Assembly (NCBI RefSeq): GCF_001570525.1
Contig: NZ_BBXC01000021.1
Location: 124,001-188,000, forward strand
Source: Herbidospora sakaeratensis
GTDB taxonomy: Bacteria > Actinomycetota > Actinomycetes > Streptosporangiales > Streptosporangiaceae
Reading direction: 5' to 3'
Length of the DNA: 64,000 bases
A model generated the notes under the pieces. That model had not been told where the DNA came from. It made no database searches and saw nothing but the letters and a program-made list of their open reading frames with translations. Of this stretch, positions 27,220 to 35,250 are shown one piece after another. The first letter of the stretch is position 1; each line of letters opens with the position of its first letter. Both the position numbers and the translations under genes were made by a program.

Positions 27220-27795
27220 CTCCTCCCGGGGACGGGGCACCTCTAAGTGAGGCGCGCTGTCTCCGATGATGCGGGCGACGTCGATGGCCCCCGGATCCCC
27301 CTCGGCGGAACCCGGAACCTGTGAGTGCCCGAAATGCCCCCCACGGGCCCAGAGACGGCGGTTGCCGTCCTGCACCAGCGAATGGGGCACGGGTAGGGGC
27401 GGACCGGCCGGCCACCGCCGGGGAACCTCCCACGAGTCGAGCCAGGCGAGGATCTCGTCGAGACCGTCGAGCTTGCTGTCGGTGAACGGTTCGTGCACCG
27501 ACCCCAAGACCCTGATCTGGACGCACACCCGGCCCTGCCGGTTGAGGTCTCCGGTGAGGCCGCAGGCCGCGCGGGTCGGCGGCAACTGCTGGATGATCTG
27601 CCCCGTCACCGGGTTCCACACCAGGTGGGCGGGGCGGTTGAGCTGGACGAGCCGCTGGGCCACGGATTTGGCCGAGATCCCTTGTGGGTCCGTAGGCCAA
27701 ATGAACCAGACCACCCTGGGCGCGCCCCCGATCATGGGGCCGGCGTCCTGGGGAGCGGGAATGCGACTGGCGACGGGTAGCCATGCCTGGGCCAC
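27193..27795 (-). CDS. PGRP/amidase_2-like protein with lost zinc ligands
   Basis: The 200-residue protein resembles the N-acetylmuramoyl-L-alanine amidase type 2 (PGRP) fold. The C-terminal GGHFGHSQVPGSAEGDPGAI matches the amidase block GHxxVPxxxHxDPG, but the histidine before DPG is an alanine/glutamate stretch (SAEGDPG). The N-terminal zinc histidine block, normally like HTTEG, reads WFIWPTDPQG. A cysteine pair is seen in AACGL and VCVQ. No signal peptide is found. Catalysis is therefore unlikely and a glycan- or peptide-binding role is possible. The assignment rests on the C-terminal block and the general order of motifs. It overlaps the end of the convergent MocR gene. Confidence 0.62.
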   Translation of the reverse strand: MAQAWLPVASRIPAPQDAGPMIGGAPRVVWFIWPTDPQGISAKSVAQRLVQLNRPAHLVWNPVTGQIIQQLPPTRAACGLTGDLNRQGRVCVQIRVLGSVHEPFTDSKLDGLDEILAWLDSWEVPRRWPAGPPLPVPHSLVQDGNRRLWARGGHFGHSQVPGSAEGDPGAIDVARIIGDSAPHLEVPRPREELRLLESVV

Positions 27796-27834
27796 TGTGC
27801 CCCCTCATGTCCTCGGTCGCCCTGTTTTCTCCCC

Positions 27835-28638
27835 TTATGCTCTTCGGGCGAAACGCGCGATTCCGTACCTGCCCCGGCGGACGACGGCGTAGCCCCGGGT
27901 CAGCGCGCGCTCCCGGAGATAGACCAGCGGGAGCGCCCGGCCCTCCACGGCCCGTGCGAACCGGCCCGGCCCGGTGGTCCGGCTCACCGTCAGGCGGGGA
28001 ACGGCCAGCATGTCGGGGGCGGGCAGCTCGGCCACATCGTTGGCGACCGCGCACGCCGCCCAGAACCCGGCCCGCCGCGCCTCACGCCGGACCCGCGCGC
28101 TGGAGTAGCCGTAGGGATAGGCCATCGTCGTCACCGGGAGTCCGAGTCTGTCTTCCAGGACCGCCTTGCCGCGCCGCAGCTCCTGCCGGAGTTCGGCGTC
28201 GGGCAACTGGTCGAGCTGCGGGTGGCTGTGGCTGTGCCCGGCGATCTCGTGCCCCTGCGCGGCCGCCTCGCGGGCCTGCGACCAGCTGACCATGTGGTCG
28301 AGCGGCCGGCCGGCCGCGTCGCCGCCCGCGTCGGCCACCCAGCCCGTGGTCAGGAACAGGGTGGCCGGGAAGCCGAACCGGTCGAGGATCGGCATCGCCT
28401 CGGTGTGGAAGTCGGCGTAGCCGTCGTCGAAGGTGAGCACCACCGGCCGGGCCGGGAGGGTCGCGCCGGTGCCGTTCACGGCCGCGATCAGGCTCGCGAA
28501 CGTCATCGGCGTGAACCCGTTGGCGGCCAGGTAGGCCAGCTGCTCGGCGAAGTCGCCCGGCCGCACCGCGAGCGGCCGGGTCTCGGCGTTGGGCCGGTCG
28601 GTGACCGAGTGGTACATCAGGATCGGCACCCGGTTCAT
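27835..28638 (-). CDS. Polysaccharide deacetylase (CE4/NodB family)
   Basis: The 267-residue protein has the NodB homology domain: ILMYHSV near the N-terminus, VLTFDDGYAD with the catalytic base and metal Asp, HSHSHPQLDQL with the two metal histidines, and AYPYGYSS. CE4 enzymes remove N-acetyl groups from GlcNAc-containing glycans using a divalent metal. There is no signal peptide, so the substrate may be a lipid-linked or cytoplasmic intermediate. The basic C-terminal tail is arginine-rich. Its ATG overlaps the stop of the upstream glycosyltransferase by four bases (ATGA), making it the last gene of a coupled glycan operon. Confidence 0.87.
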   Translation of the reverse strand: MNRVPILMYHSVTDRPNAETRPLAVRPGDFAEQLAYLAANGFTPMTFASLIAAVNGTGATLPARPVVLTFDDGYADFHTEAMPILDRFGFPATLFLTTGWVADAGGDAAGRPLDHMVSWSQAREAAAQGHEIAGHSHSHPQLDQLPDAELRQELRRGKAVLEDRLGLPVTTMAYPYGYSSARVRREARRAGFWAACAVANDVAELPAPDMLAVPRLTVSRTTGPGRFARAVEGRALPLVYLRERALTRGYAVVRRGRYGIARFARRA

Positions 28639-29540
28639 CGTCGTGCCTTCCCGACCAGGTAACCCCAGGTCGTCCAGGCCAGCCCGACGACGATGGCGGC
28701 GCTGGTCCCCCAGCGGAGGGTGACCAGCCCCCTCAGCGCGCCGAGCGGCAGGGTCGTGAAGGTGTACGACCGCTCGCTCGCCAGCCCGTCGCCGCTGCCC
28801 ACGCTCCGGGTGACCAGGGCCTTGGACAACCCCTCGGCGTAGCAGCGCGAGCGGAAGTAGCGGAAGGTCTCGCGCGCCGCCGGCACCCGGTGGCCGATGC
28901 CCGCCGACGGCTCGAACAGCAGCACCGAGCCGGGCAGCCGCTGGGTGAGCCGGATGCAGAACTCGGTCTCCTCGCAGCCCAGCGGCCGGCTCTTTCCCTC
29001 TGCGACGCTACGGCCGATTCCGGAGGAGAACCCGCCGACCGCCCCGATCACCTCGCGCCGGAAGATCGCGTTGCCGCCCATCACGTTGCGGATCGGCGCC
29101 CGGGTCTCCGGCATGCCCTTGTAGGTGCAGCCGACCGTCCAGTCGAACTCCACCGGGAACCAGCGGGGCCGCCGGGTGGCCCACAGCGGGCGGGTGGCCC
29201 CGCCCGCGCCGACGACTCCGGGCTGCGCCATGGCCGACTCCAGGCCCTCGATCCAGCCCGGGTCGGCCACCGCGTCGTCGTCGAGGAACGCGACGTAGCT
29301 CCCGGTGGCCGCCTCGGCGCCGGTGTTCTTGCCGCCCGACAGGCCCTTGTCGTGCACGTTCTCCAGCACGGTCGCGTCAGGGTAGGCCCGCTTGAGCCGC
29401 AGGTGCAGGTCGGGGTTGTGGTCGACGACCAGCAGCAGTTCCCGCGCCGGCACCGTCTGGGCCCGCACCGAGGCGACCGCGGCGGCGATGTCGTCCCAGC
29501 GGTCCTCGGTGTACGCGCAGATCACGACGGAGGTGTTCAT
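28635..29540 (-). CDS. Glycosyltransferase family 2, membrane-associated
   Basis: This 301-residue GT-A enzyme starts with VVICAYTEDRWDDIAAAVAS and contains AFLDDDAVADPGW, whose DDD is the metal-binding DxD-type motif, and a C-terminal CEETEFCIRL acidic block with the likely catalytic residue. The last 60 residues contain a hydrophobic helix (about 273-296) ending in GKARR, anchoring the enzyme at the inner face of the membrane. It is the middle gene of a three-gene operon, with ATGA overlaps on both sides. The donor and acceptor sugars are unknown. Confidence 0.87.
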   Translation of the reverse strand: MNTSVVICAYTEDRWDDIAAAVASVRAQTVPARELLLVVDHNPDLHLRLKRAYPDATVLENVHDKGLSGGKNTGAEAATGSYVAFLDDDAVADPGWIEGLESAMAQPGVVGAGGATRPLWATRRPRWFPVEFDWTVGCTYKGMPETRAPIRNVMGGNAIFRREVIGAVGGFSSGIGRSVAEGKSRPLGCEETEFCIRLTQRLPGSVLLFEPSAGIGHRVPAARETFRYFRSRCYAEGLSKALVTRSVGSGDGLASERSYTFTTLPLGALRGLVTLRWGTSAAIVVGLAWTTWGYLVGKARR

Positions 29541-30340
29541 GCCGCGCCCTGGTCGGCCGTGGCCGGCTGCGGCAGCGGCGCGGGGACCACCCGGCGGCGC
29601 CGCCACTCCCGCACGATCGTGCGCAGCACCCGCAACCCGTCGCGGATCGCCCGCAGGTTCGACTCCCCGTGGATGCGGCAGCGTTCGTGGCTGGGCACCT
29701 CGTGCACCCGCAATCCCGCCCTGGCCGCCCGGATGTTCATCAGCGTCTCGACCTCGAAGCCCTCGCAGTCGAGGTCGAGCGCGGGCAGGTGGCGGGCCCA
29801 GAAGGCGTTGTAGCCGTAACACAGATCGGTGTAGCGGGTGCGGTAGAGCGTGTTGACGATGGTGCGCAGCACGCTGTTGCCGGCCCGCCGGGTGACCGTC
29901 AGGTCGTCGCTGCCGCCGCCGGGGACGTACCGCGAGCCCTTGGCGAAGTCGGCGCCGCTGACCAGGGCGCTGACGAAGTGGATGATCTCGCGGCCGTCGG
30001 TCGAGCCATCGGCGTCGATCATCACGATGATGTCGCCCGTGCAGGCCGCGAACCCGGCGGCCAGGGCGTCGCCCTTGCCCCGGCCGGTCTGGTGGACGAT
30101 CCGCAGGCCCGGCCGCAGCCGCCGGGCCACCTCGACGGTGTCGTCGGTCGAATGGCCGTCGACCAGGACGACCTCGTGCACCCAGGTCGGCAGGGTGGCG
30201 AACACGTGGGGAAGGTTCTCGGCCTCGTTCATCGCCGGCACGACGACGCTCACGGTCGGCGAGACCGCGAGGTGGGGGCCGAGGGGGGTGTATCGGTCGA
30301 CGTGCGGGAGCGGCCGCAGGCCGGTGATCTCGGGACTCAT
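29537..30340 (-). CDS. Glycosyltransferase family 2, dolichol-phosphate-mannose-synthase-like
   Basis: The 267-residue protein is a soluble GT2 enzyme of the DPM1/UgtP-like type: VSVVVPAMNEAENLPHVF, VVLVDGHSTDDTVEVAR, and IIVMIDADGSTDGREI with the DAD metal motif, then KGSRYVPGGGSDD. It would transfer a sugar from a nucleotide donor to a polyprenyl phosphate or glycolipid. It is the first gene of the operon with a second GT2 and a CE4 deacetylase, consistent with the making and de-acetylation of a lipid-linked glycan. The ATG at 30340 has GGAAGG upstream at a rather long spacing. Confidence 0.86.
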   Translation of the reverse strand: MSPEITGLRPLPHVDRYTPLGPHLAVSPTVSVVVPAMNEAENLPHVFATLPTWVHEVVLVDGHSTDDTVEVARRLRPGLRIVHQTGRGKGDALAAGFAACTGDIIVMIDADGSTDGREIIHFVSALVSGADFAKGSRYVPGGGSDDLTVTRRAGNSVLRTIVNTLYRTRYTDLCYGYNAFWARHLPALDLDCEGFEVETLMNIRAARAGLRVHEVPSHERCRIHGESNLRAIRDGLRVLRTIVREWRRRRVVPAPLPQPATADQGAA

Positions 30341-30462
30341 GGTGACGGAAATGTCCTTCCGGGCGGTCTGTCATGAGCGGAGACTGCCAGCGGACCGGCG
30401 CGACTGGACGAGATGGGGCAGGGGCTCGTCCCGGTCGTGGGGCAGAGGGTGGTGTGGGGTCG

Positions 30463-30828
30463 TCATCCCGGGTTTCGGGCGGGGGTGACGCGAGTGCGGG
30501 GGCGGTGAAGCTGGCGCAGGATCACCAGAAACGCGCTCACGACCGCGACGGTGGCCACGCCGGCACGCGGTGACCATGCGTCGAAGAGGAGCATCGCCTC
30601 GGCGAGAAGAACGTTGACAGCCAGACTGGCGGCCAGTCCCACGGTTAGTGCCGATAGGGGGTCACGATCACGCAACAACCCGGCGATGGCCACGCCGGGC
30701 GCCAGAAGGAGGAACGCGGGCGTCAAGATCAGCCTGGCGGGCGTCTGCACGTCGGCCAGCGCGAGCACGGCTCCCGCCACGCACGACGCGCCGACCACAC
30801 CGATCAGGACGGTCTTACTGGTCCCCAT
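30463..30828 (-). CDS. Small four-helix membrane protein, unknown function
   Basis: The 121-residue product is almost entirely hydrophobic, with four predicted transmembrane helices (about 7-25, 32-50, 58-80 and 88-104) and a basic C-terminal tail. It resembles the membrane core of DUF1616-like proteins seen near actinobacterial glycan clusters, but the match is loose. ATG 30828 has a GGGAGAG upstream. It lies upstream of and in the same direction as the glycan operon, 122 bases away, so it may be transcribed with it, for example as an assembly or flipping partner. I cannot name the function. Confidence 0.62.
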   Translation of the reverse strand: MGTSKTVLIGVVGASCVAGAVLALADVQTPARLILTPAFLLLAPGVAIAGLLRDRDPLSALTVGLAASLAVNVLLAEAMLLFDAWSPRAGVATVAVVSAFLVILRQLHRPRTRVTPARNPG

Positions 30829-30961
30829 GTCACTCTCCCGGCTGGTGGAGGCACTTCATAGGATCAACCGGGGGCACGCGCGTCAATGGCGACGCTCTTC
30901 CGCAGCGCCCGGTTCACAAAGGACCAGGACTCTATCGGTAACGACTCGGCAACCGCTCGTG

Positions 30962-32629
30962 TTATGCCTGAGGTTGCTGGGGCCCCTCCGACACCTGGGT
31001 CGCCGGGGTCTCGCTGGGCGCCGAGGTCGGCTCGTCGGTCTTGGGGGGCGTCGGGGTCGGCCGGGGCGGGCTGGTCGGGTCGGGCACCCCGCCGCCGGGC
31101 GGGGAGTAGCCGTCGCCGCGCCAGCTGATCCGGCACGACGGGCTGCCGCCGGGCGAGGTGATCGCGATCGTGGTGCTGCCCGCCGACTTCGGATCGATGA
31201 TCGAGATCGTCATGCGCCCGCTCGCGCCCTTCTTCAGCACGCCGCGCGCCGGGGCGATTGAGACGTTGTCGCCCGCGCGGGCGCTCCAGGCGATTGGAGC
31301 GTTCCTGGCGGTGAGGTAGAGCACCCCGCCGGACGACTCGCCGACGTCACCCGGGCAGGTCATCGACAGGGCGGCCCGGGCAGCCGCCGGGCGCTTGGTG
31401 GGCCTGGGGGTGGTCACCGGCTTGCGGCTCGGCTTCGGCCGCGCCGGCGGCTGCCCCGCCGCCGTCGGGACCGGCCCGGGAGCCTGCGTGGACGAGGTCT
31501 CCTCGGCCTCCACCGGCGTCGGGCTCTCCTCCTCCACGGGAGGCGGCGGCGCGGTGTCCTCCTCGGTGACCTCGTACTGGGGGGCCTGGACGGCGTCGTC
31601 GGTGGGCTGCGGCTGCGGCATGGCCTCGACGCGGGTGGGCGCGCCGGCGCCGGCCCCGTTGAGCCAGAACACCCCGCCCCCCGCCACCAGGGCCACGCCG
31701 AGAGCGGCCACGACGGGCGTCGCGCGCCGGGACTTCTTCTTCCCCGCCGCCCGCCGTGACGCGCCCCCCGCCCGGCGGCCCCGCTTCACTCGGGGCCGCC
31801 GCCCGACCGGCACGGGGAATCCGTTCCGGTCGAAGTGATCCCCGTCCCGCACGATGAGGATCTTCGTTTCGTCTCGTTCCGGGTGGGCGCAGGTGTCCAC
31901 GACCCGGCGTCGCAGCGACAGCGGCGGGAACGCCACCGGCACCATCTCCAGCAGCTTCGGGGCCGAGACGTGCCGCTCGCGGCCCTCGACGCAGACCTCG
32001 CAGCCCGCGATGTGGCGGCTCAGCCGCTGACGCAGCAGCGTGCTCAGCGGGCCGTCCCAGGAGTCGACCATCGCCGACAGGTCGGGGCAGTGGGCCCGGC
32101 CGGTCCGCGCCAGCACCACCGCGGCGGCCGAGTTCTCCAGGTGGTCGCGGGCCCGCTCCAGCCGCGTCGCCGCCTGGCGGGAGGTCAGCCCCAGCACGGC
32201 GCCCGCCTCGGCCGGGGTGAGGTCGTGGCGCAGGGAGAGCTCCAGCACCTCGCGCTCGGGCCCGCTGAGCTCGCCCAGCGCCTCGTGGACCAGCATGGTC
32301 ATCTCGGGGTCGGGGCTGTCGGCCAGGTCGATCGGCGTCGTCGCCGTGCCGGGCGTGCGCGAGGCGCACTGGAAGCGCACCAGGGCGTAGAGCCAGGCGC
32401 GCAGCCGCTGCGTCTCGGCCAGCCGGCCGACCGAGGCGACCGCGAGCACGAGGGCGTCGTGGACGGCGCTCGCGGCCAGGTCGAGGTCGCGCAGGCGGCT
32501 GTAGGCGTAGTCGTTCAGCCGGTCGGCGTACGCGTCGTACAGGCTGGCTGGTGCGTGCGCGTCATCGCGCTTCAACGCGTCGAGCAGACGGGTGTCGTCG
32601 GCTCGGCCGACGGTCGGCCATCCGGGCAA
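30962..32629 (-). CDS. ECF sigma factor fused to zinc-binding, TM and extracellular domain
   Basis: Residues 10-90 form a sigma70 region 2 and residues about 115-165 region 4 (LSGPEREVLELSLRHDLTPA). A ZAS-like zinc motif HIAGCEVC (His206, Cys210, Cys213) follows, as found in anti-sigma factors. Then come a highly basic stretch, one transmembrane helix (304-323), a Pro/Thr-rich stalk and an extracellular beta-sandwich with two cysteines, possibly BACON-like. This is a sigma and anti-sigma element in one chain, tethered to the membrane, so release by proteolysis is the likely mode of action. The start is TTG 32629 with GGAGGAA seven bases upstream; from there the protein begins PGWPTVGRADD, as in related actinobacterial sigma factors. 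Length is 555 residues. Confidence 0.8.
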   Translation of the reverse strand: MPGWPTVGRADDTRLLDALKRDDAHAPASLYDAYADRLNDYAYSRLRDLDLAASAVHDALVLAVASVGRLAETQRLRAWLYALVRFQCASRTPGTATTPIDLADSPDPEMTMLVHEALGELSGPEREVLELSLRHDLTPAEAGAVLGLTSRQAATRLERARDHLENSAAAVVLARTGRAHCPDLSAMVDSWDGPLSTLLRQRLSRHIAGCEVCVEGRERHVSAPKLLEMVPVAFPPLSLRRRVVDTCAHPERDETKILIVRDGDHFDRNGFPVPVGRRPRVKRGRRAGGASRRAAGKKKSRRATPVVAALGVALVAGGGVFWLNGAGAGAPTRVEAMPQPQPTDDAVQAPQYEVTEEDTAPPPPVEEESPTPVEAEETSSTQAPGPVPTAAGQPPARPKPSRKPVTTPRPTKRPAAARAALSMTCPGDVGESSGGVLYLTARNAPIAWSARAGDNVSIAPARGVLKKGASGRMTISIIDPKSAGSTTIAITSPGGSPSCRISWRGDGYSPPGGGVPDPTSPPRPTPTPPKTDEPTSAPSETPATQVSEGPQQPQA

Positions 32630-32702
32630 CGGAATTCCTCCCCGAGAACGGGACCCTCCGGTCCCCACACGAGAAGGACGCCCCTTTCCGGCGCCGCGTT
32701 TA

Positions 32703-32746
32703 CTGTCTTCCAGGCCATGCTCAAGTGGCATGACCTGGGAAGACAG
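32703..32746. promoter_or_regulatory. Long inverted repeat in leader of sigma gene
   Basis: CTGTCTTCCAGG pairs with CCTGGGAAGACAG, with one bulged base, and inside it ATGC pairs with GCAT. The element lies between the VWA gene stop (32771) and the sigma start (32629). It could terminate the VWA transcript or control the sigma gene; there is no T-tract on either side. Confidence 0.55.
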
Positions 32747-32770
32747 CGACTCCTGTGACTCGGGTGAAGA

Positions 32771-34549
32771 TTATTTGGCGCTGGGGCAGTTGGGCGCGCA
32801 CAGGCGGCGCGCGATGCCCTGCAGGAAGATGTTGCGGATCTCCAGCACCGTCTCGGGGAAGTACGCCTGGCCGCCGGTGGCCTTGGCGATGTTCTCCATC
32901 TGGGTCCGGTTGGCGTCACCCTCGGTGTTGAACGAGATGACCAGGATCGAGACCGGCTTGGTCGCGTCGAACTTGGCCTTGAGGCGCTTCAGGATGCCCG
33001 CGTTGGTGATGCCGCCGCTCGGGTCGTCGTTGCCGACGCCGTCGGTGAACAGCAGGATCGTGTTGATCTTGTCGGCCTCGTACTCGTCGCTCATCTTCTG
33101 GTACGCCGCCCAGAGCGAGTCGTTGAGGCCGGTGTTGCCCGTGGGGATCGCCTTGATCTGGGTCATCTGCCGGGCGATCACCTCGCGGCGGGTCACCCCG
33201 TCGATCTGCTGGGCGAGCGGCCCGACCGGGACCGTCTCCTTCCAGTCGACCTTGTCGCCGTTGAGGTTGTCGGAGAAGATCCAGGTCCCGATCTCGGTCT
33301 TGTCCGGGAAGAGCTTCAGGCCCTCGGTGCTGACCTGGGAGATGGCCTGCATGCGGGTGATGCCGGAGGAGTCGGCGGGCAGCGCCATCGTGCCCGAGAC
33401 GTCCAGGAGCGACAGCAACTTGGTGCCCAGGCCGACGCGCTTCCACGACTGCGCGAGCGTGACGACGGTCTTGGCGTCGGGGATCGGCAGCGCCGTCGGG
33501 GCCTCGGCCCGCATCCCGGCCTCGGGGGTCAGCACGCTGCCCTGGCCCTCGGGGGTGCGGAAGCCGTAGCCCTGGATGATCTTGCGGGAGGCGGCCGACT
33601 CCAGCTCGGCGGTGAACAGCTTGGCGGCCTGCGCGCTCTCCGGGTCCTTCGCCGTGGTGATGATCGGGTAGTCGAGGTTGACGGTGCCCTCGGCCGGATA
33701 GAGCGCCACGGCCGCGTTCTTGTTCTCCTTGTTGAACGCGTACACCGACTGCTCGGAGGTCACCCCGATCGGCACCCGGGTGGCGGCCTTCGACAGGGTC
33801 GCGAACAGGTTGTCGGGCGAGGTCACCTTCGACTCCGACAACTGCCGCAGCACGCCGACCAGCAGTTCCTCGGAGCCCTCGTCGCCGCTCTGCCGCAGGA
33901 TGCCGGCCCCGGCCAGCAGCGCGCCGAGCCCGGCGGCGTTCTTGGCGGGGTCGAGCACGACCACGCGCACCTTGCTCGCGAGGCCGTCGGGGTTGGCGGC
34001 GTTGGCGGCCGTCATCATGCCGGTCCAGCTGGGCTCCAGCGACTCGGCCAGCTTGGCGGCGGCGGCCTTCGGCGCGGCCAGCACGATCGGCGAGGTGGCC
34101 AGGCTGGCGCTCACCTTGGGCGCCGACTTGGCCGGCATCTGCGACAACCAGAGCGAGGAGTCGGGGATCCACAGGTCGGGCGCGGAGCTCGCGCCGCCGG
34201 TCCCGGCCAGCGCGGCGGCGACCCCGTCGGAGTCGGCCCCCTTCACGGCCACGTCGACGCAGCTGCCGTCGACGGTCTTCTCGGCCTTCACGAACCGCCC
34301 GGCGATCTCGCTCACGGCCGGTTCGATGTCCTTGGCGACGGCGACGAACAAGGACACCTTCTCGCCGGAGCACCCGGCGGAGTCCTTGTTCACCACGACG
34401 TACGCGGCCACGCCCAGCAGTACCGCGAGGGCCACGGCCCCCGCCAGCGGGACGAGCACCTTGCCCGGCCCTGCCGATTTCCGGCGGGAGGGGGGCTGCT
34501 CGTACGCGGGGTAGCCGCCCTCGATCTCGTCAGTGCGGTGACGTCCCAC
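32771..34549 (-). CDS. Membrane VWA protein with substrate-binding-like domain
   Basis: The 592-residue protein has a short cytoplasmic N-terminus, a transmembrane helix (about 32-51), an extracellular periplasmic-binding-protein-like domain (about 60-370), and a von Willebrand A domain (about 375-592). The VWA MIDAS motif begins DVSGTM near residue 383, with GNTGL and FTDGVG as the later metal contacts. Actinobacterial proteins of this layout are annotated as substrate-binding and VWA domain proteins; they are thought to bind a ligand or a protein outside the cell. GTG 34549 follows GAAGAGG at five bases. It is followed by the fused sigma gene, and sensing outside with response inside is a reasonable but unproven link. 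Confidence 0.8.
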   Translation of the reverse strand: MGRHRTDEIEGGYPAYEQPPSRRKSAGPGKVLVPLAGAVALAVLLGVAAYVVVNKDSAGCSGEKVSLFVAVAKDIEPAVSEIAGRFVKAEKTVDGSCVDVAVKGADSDGVAAALAGTGGASSAPDLWIPDSSLWLSQMPAKSAPKVSASLATSPIVLAAPKAAAAKLAESLEPSWTGMMTAANAANPDGLASKVRVVVLDPAKNAAGLGALLAGAGILRQSGDEGSEELLVGVLRQLSESKVTSPDNLFATLSKAATRVPIGVTSEQSVYAFNKENKNAAVALYPAEGTVNLDYPIITTAKDPESAQAAKLFTAELESAASRKIIQGYGFRTPEGQGSVLTPEAGMRAEAPTALPIPDAKTVVTLAQSWKRVGLGTKLLSLLDVSGTMALPADSSGITRMQAISQVSTEGLKLFPDKTEIGTWIFSDNLNGDKVDWKETVPVGPLAQQIDGVTRREVIARQMTQIKAIPTGNTGLNDSLWAAYQKMSDEYEADKINTILLFTDGVGNDDPSGGITNAGILKRLKAKFDATKPVSILVISFNTEGDANRTQMENIAKATGGQAYFPETVLEIRNIFLQGIARRLCAPNCPSAK

Positions 34550-34600
34550 GATGGCCTCTTCGTCAGTCGTTGCTCTCCCCGCCAGGCAAAAGGGAGATTC

Positions 34601-34645
34601 TCCGTAATGCTTACGGAACCATAGTGGCAACCATTAGACCGGCAA
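34601..34645 (-). promoter_or_regulatory. Promoter and operator of VWA gene
   Basis: On the minus strand TTGCCG (34645-34640) and TATGGT (34623-34618) form a -35/-10 pair with a 16-bp spacer. Directly downstream, over the expected start of transcription, lies a perfect inverted repeat TCCGTAA-TGC-TTACGGA (34601-34617, read on the plus strand). A repressor there would block initiation. Confidence 0.55.
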
Positions 34646-34676
34646 AACGGTCCTTTTACTGCGATGATGGGCATCG

Positions 34677-34713
34677 CGATACATCTTGACTCCACGATCT
34701 CGCGATGTATCGT
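34677..34713 (+). promoter_or_regulatory. Promoter with flanking inverted repeat operator
   Basis: TTGACT (34686-34691) and TATCGT (34708-34713) form a promoter with a 16-bp spacer. The half-sites CGATACATC (34677-34685) and GATGTATCG (34704-34712) are exact inverted copies flanking the -35 and covering the -10. This is the geometry of a repressed promoter. The downstream ATG is at 34753. Half-sites of this kind recall PadR-type operators, but I am not certain. Confidence 0.6.
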
Positions 34714-34752
34714 GTTCGTGAAATCAGTGGAAATCGGCACCCGGGGGCTGGG

Positions 34753-35250
34753 ATGCGTGACGGAGATCTCCTCCTGCTGGAGTTCAACCGCCCCGGCCTG
34801 CCGCCCTCGGCCAGAGAGGCGATGCGGGCCCTCCCGGGGCTGCGCGCGGTCCATCTGGCGGGCCGCCACGGCCGGGTCTGGACGGTCCCGGGCGGCGCCT
34901 CAGAGGTGATCGACGCCCTGCGCGACGCCGGCATGGACGTCGCCGTGCTCTCGCTTCAGTGGTCGCAGACGTGCCCGCGCCAGGCCCTGCCGCCCTCGAA
35001 GACGGCGATCGCCGCGAGCGAGAGCGCCACCAGCGGATCGGCCCACCACCACCCGATCGAGCCCGCCGCGAACCCGGCGAGCACCCCGGCGGCCGTCAGC
35101 CCGCAGAGCACGTTCTGGGTGCCCTCCCCGGTCGTCGCGGCCGAGGCCAGACGGGCCCCGACACGCCGTTTGGCCCACCCGAGGACCGGCATGCTGACCA
35201 GGCTGATCGTGGTGACCAGGACGCCGAGCACGGTCGGCGCGGCCCGGTGA
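34753..35250 (+). CDS. Small operator-controlled ORF, antisense overlap with CDF gene
   Basis: I do not recognise this protein. The first 68 residues (RDGDLLLLEFNRPGLPP onward to AGMDVAVLS) have strong third-position GC bias and look like a compact alpha/beta domain. The frame then stays open for about 100 more codons while running antisense through the convergent CDF-type gene, where the sequence becomes low-complexity. Either the original stop was lost and the tail is spurious, or the functional product is the first domain only. GGGGGCTGGG precedes ATG 34753. The clear promoter and inverted repeat upstream argue that the start is real. The 165-residue length should be treated with caution. 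Confidence 0.42.
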   Translation: MRDGDLLLLEFNRPGLPPSAREAMRALPGLRAVHLAGRHGRVWTVPGGASEVIDALRDAGMDVAVLSLQWSQTCPRQALPPSKTAIAASESATSGSAHHHPIEPAANPASTPAAVSPQSTFWVPSPVVAAEARRAPTRRLAHPRTGMLTRLIVVTRTPSTVGAAR

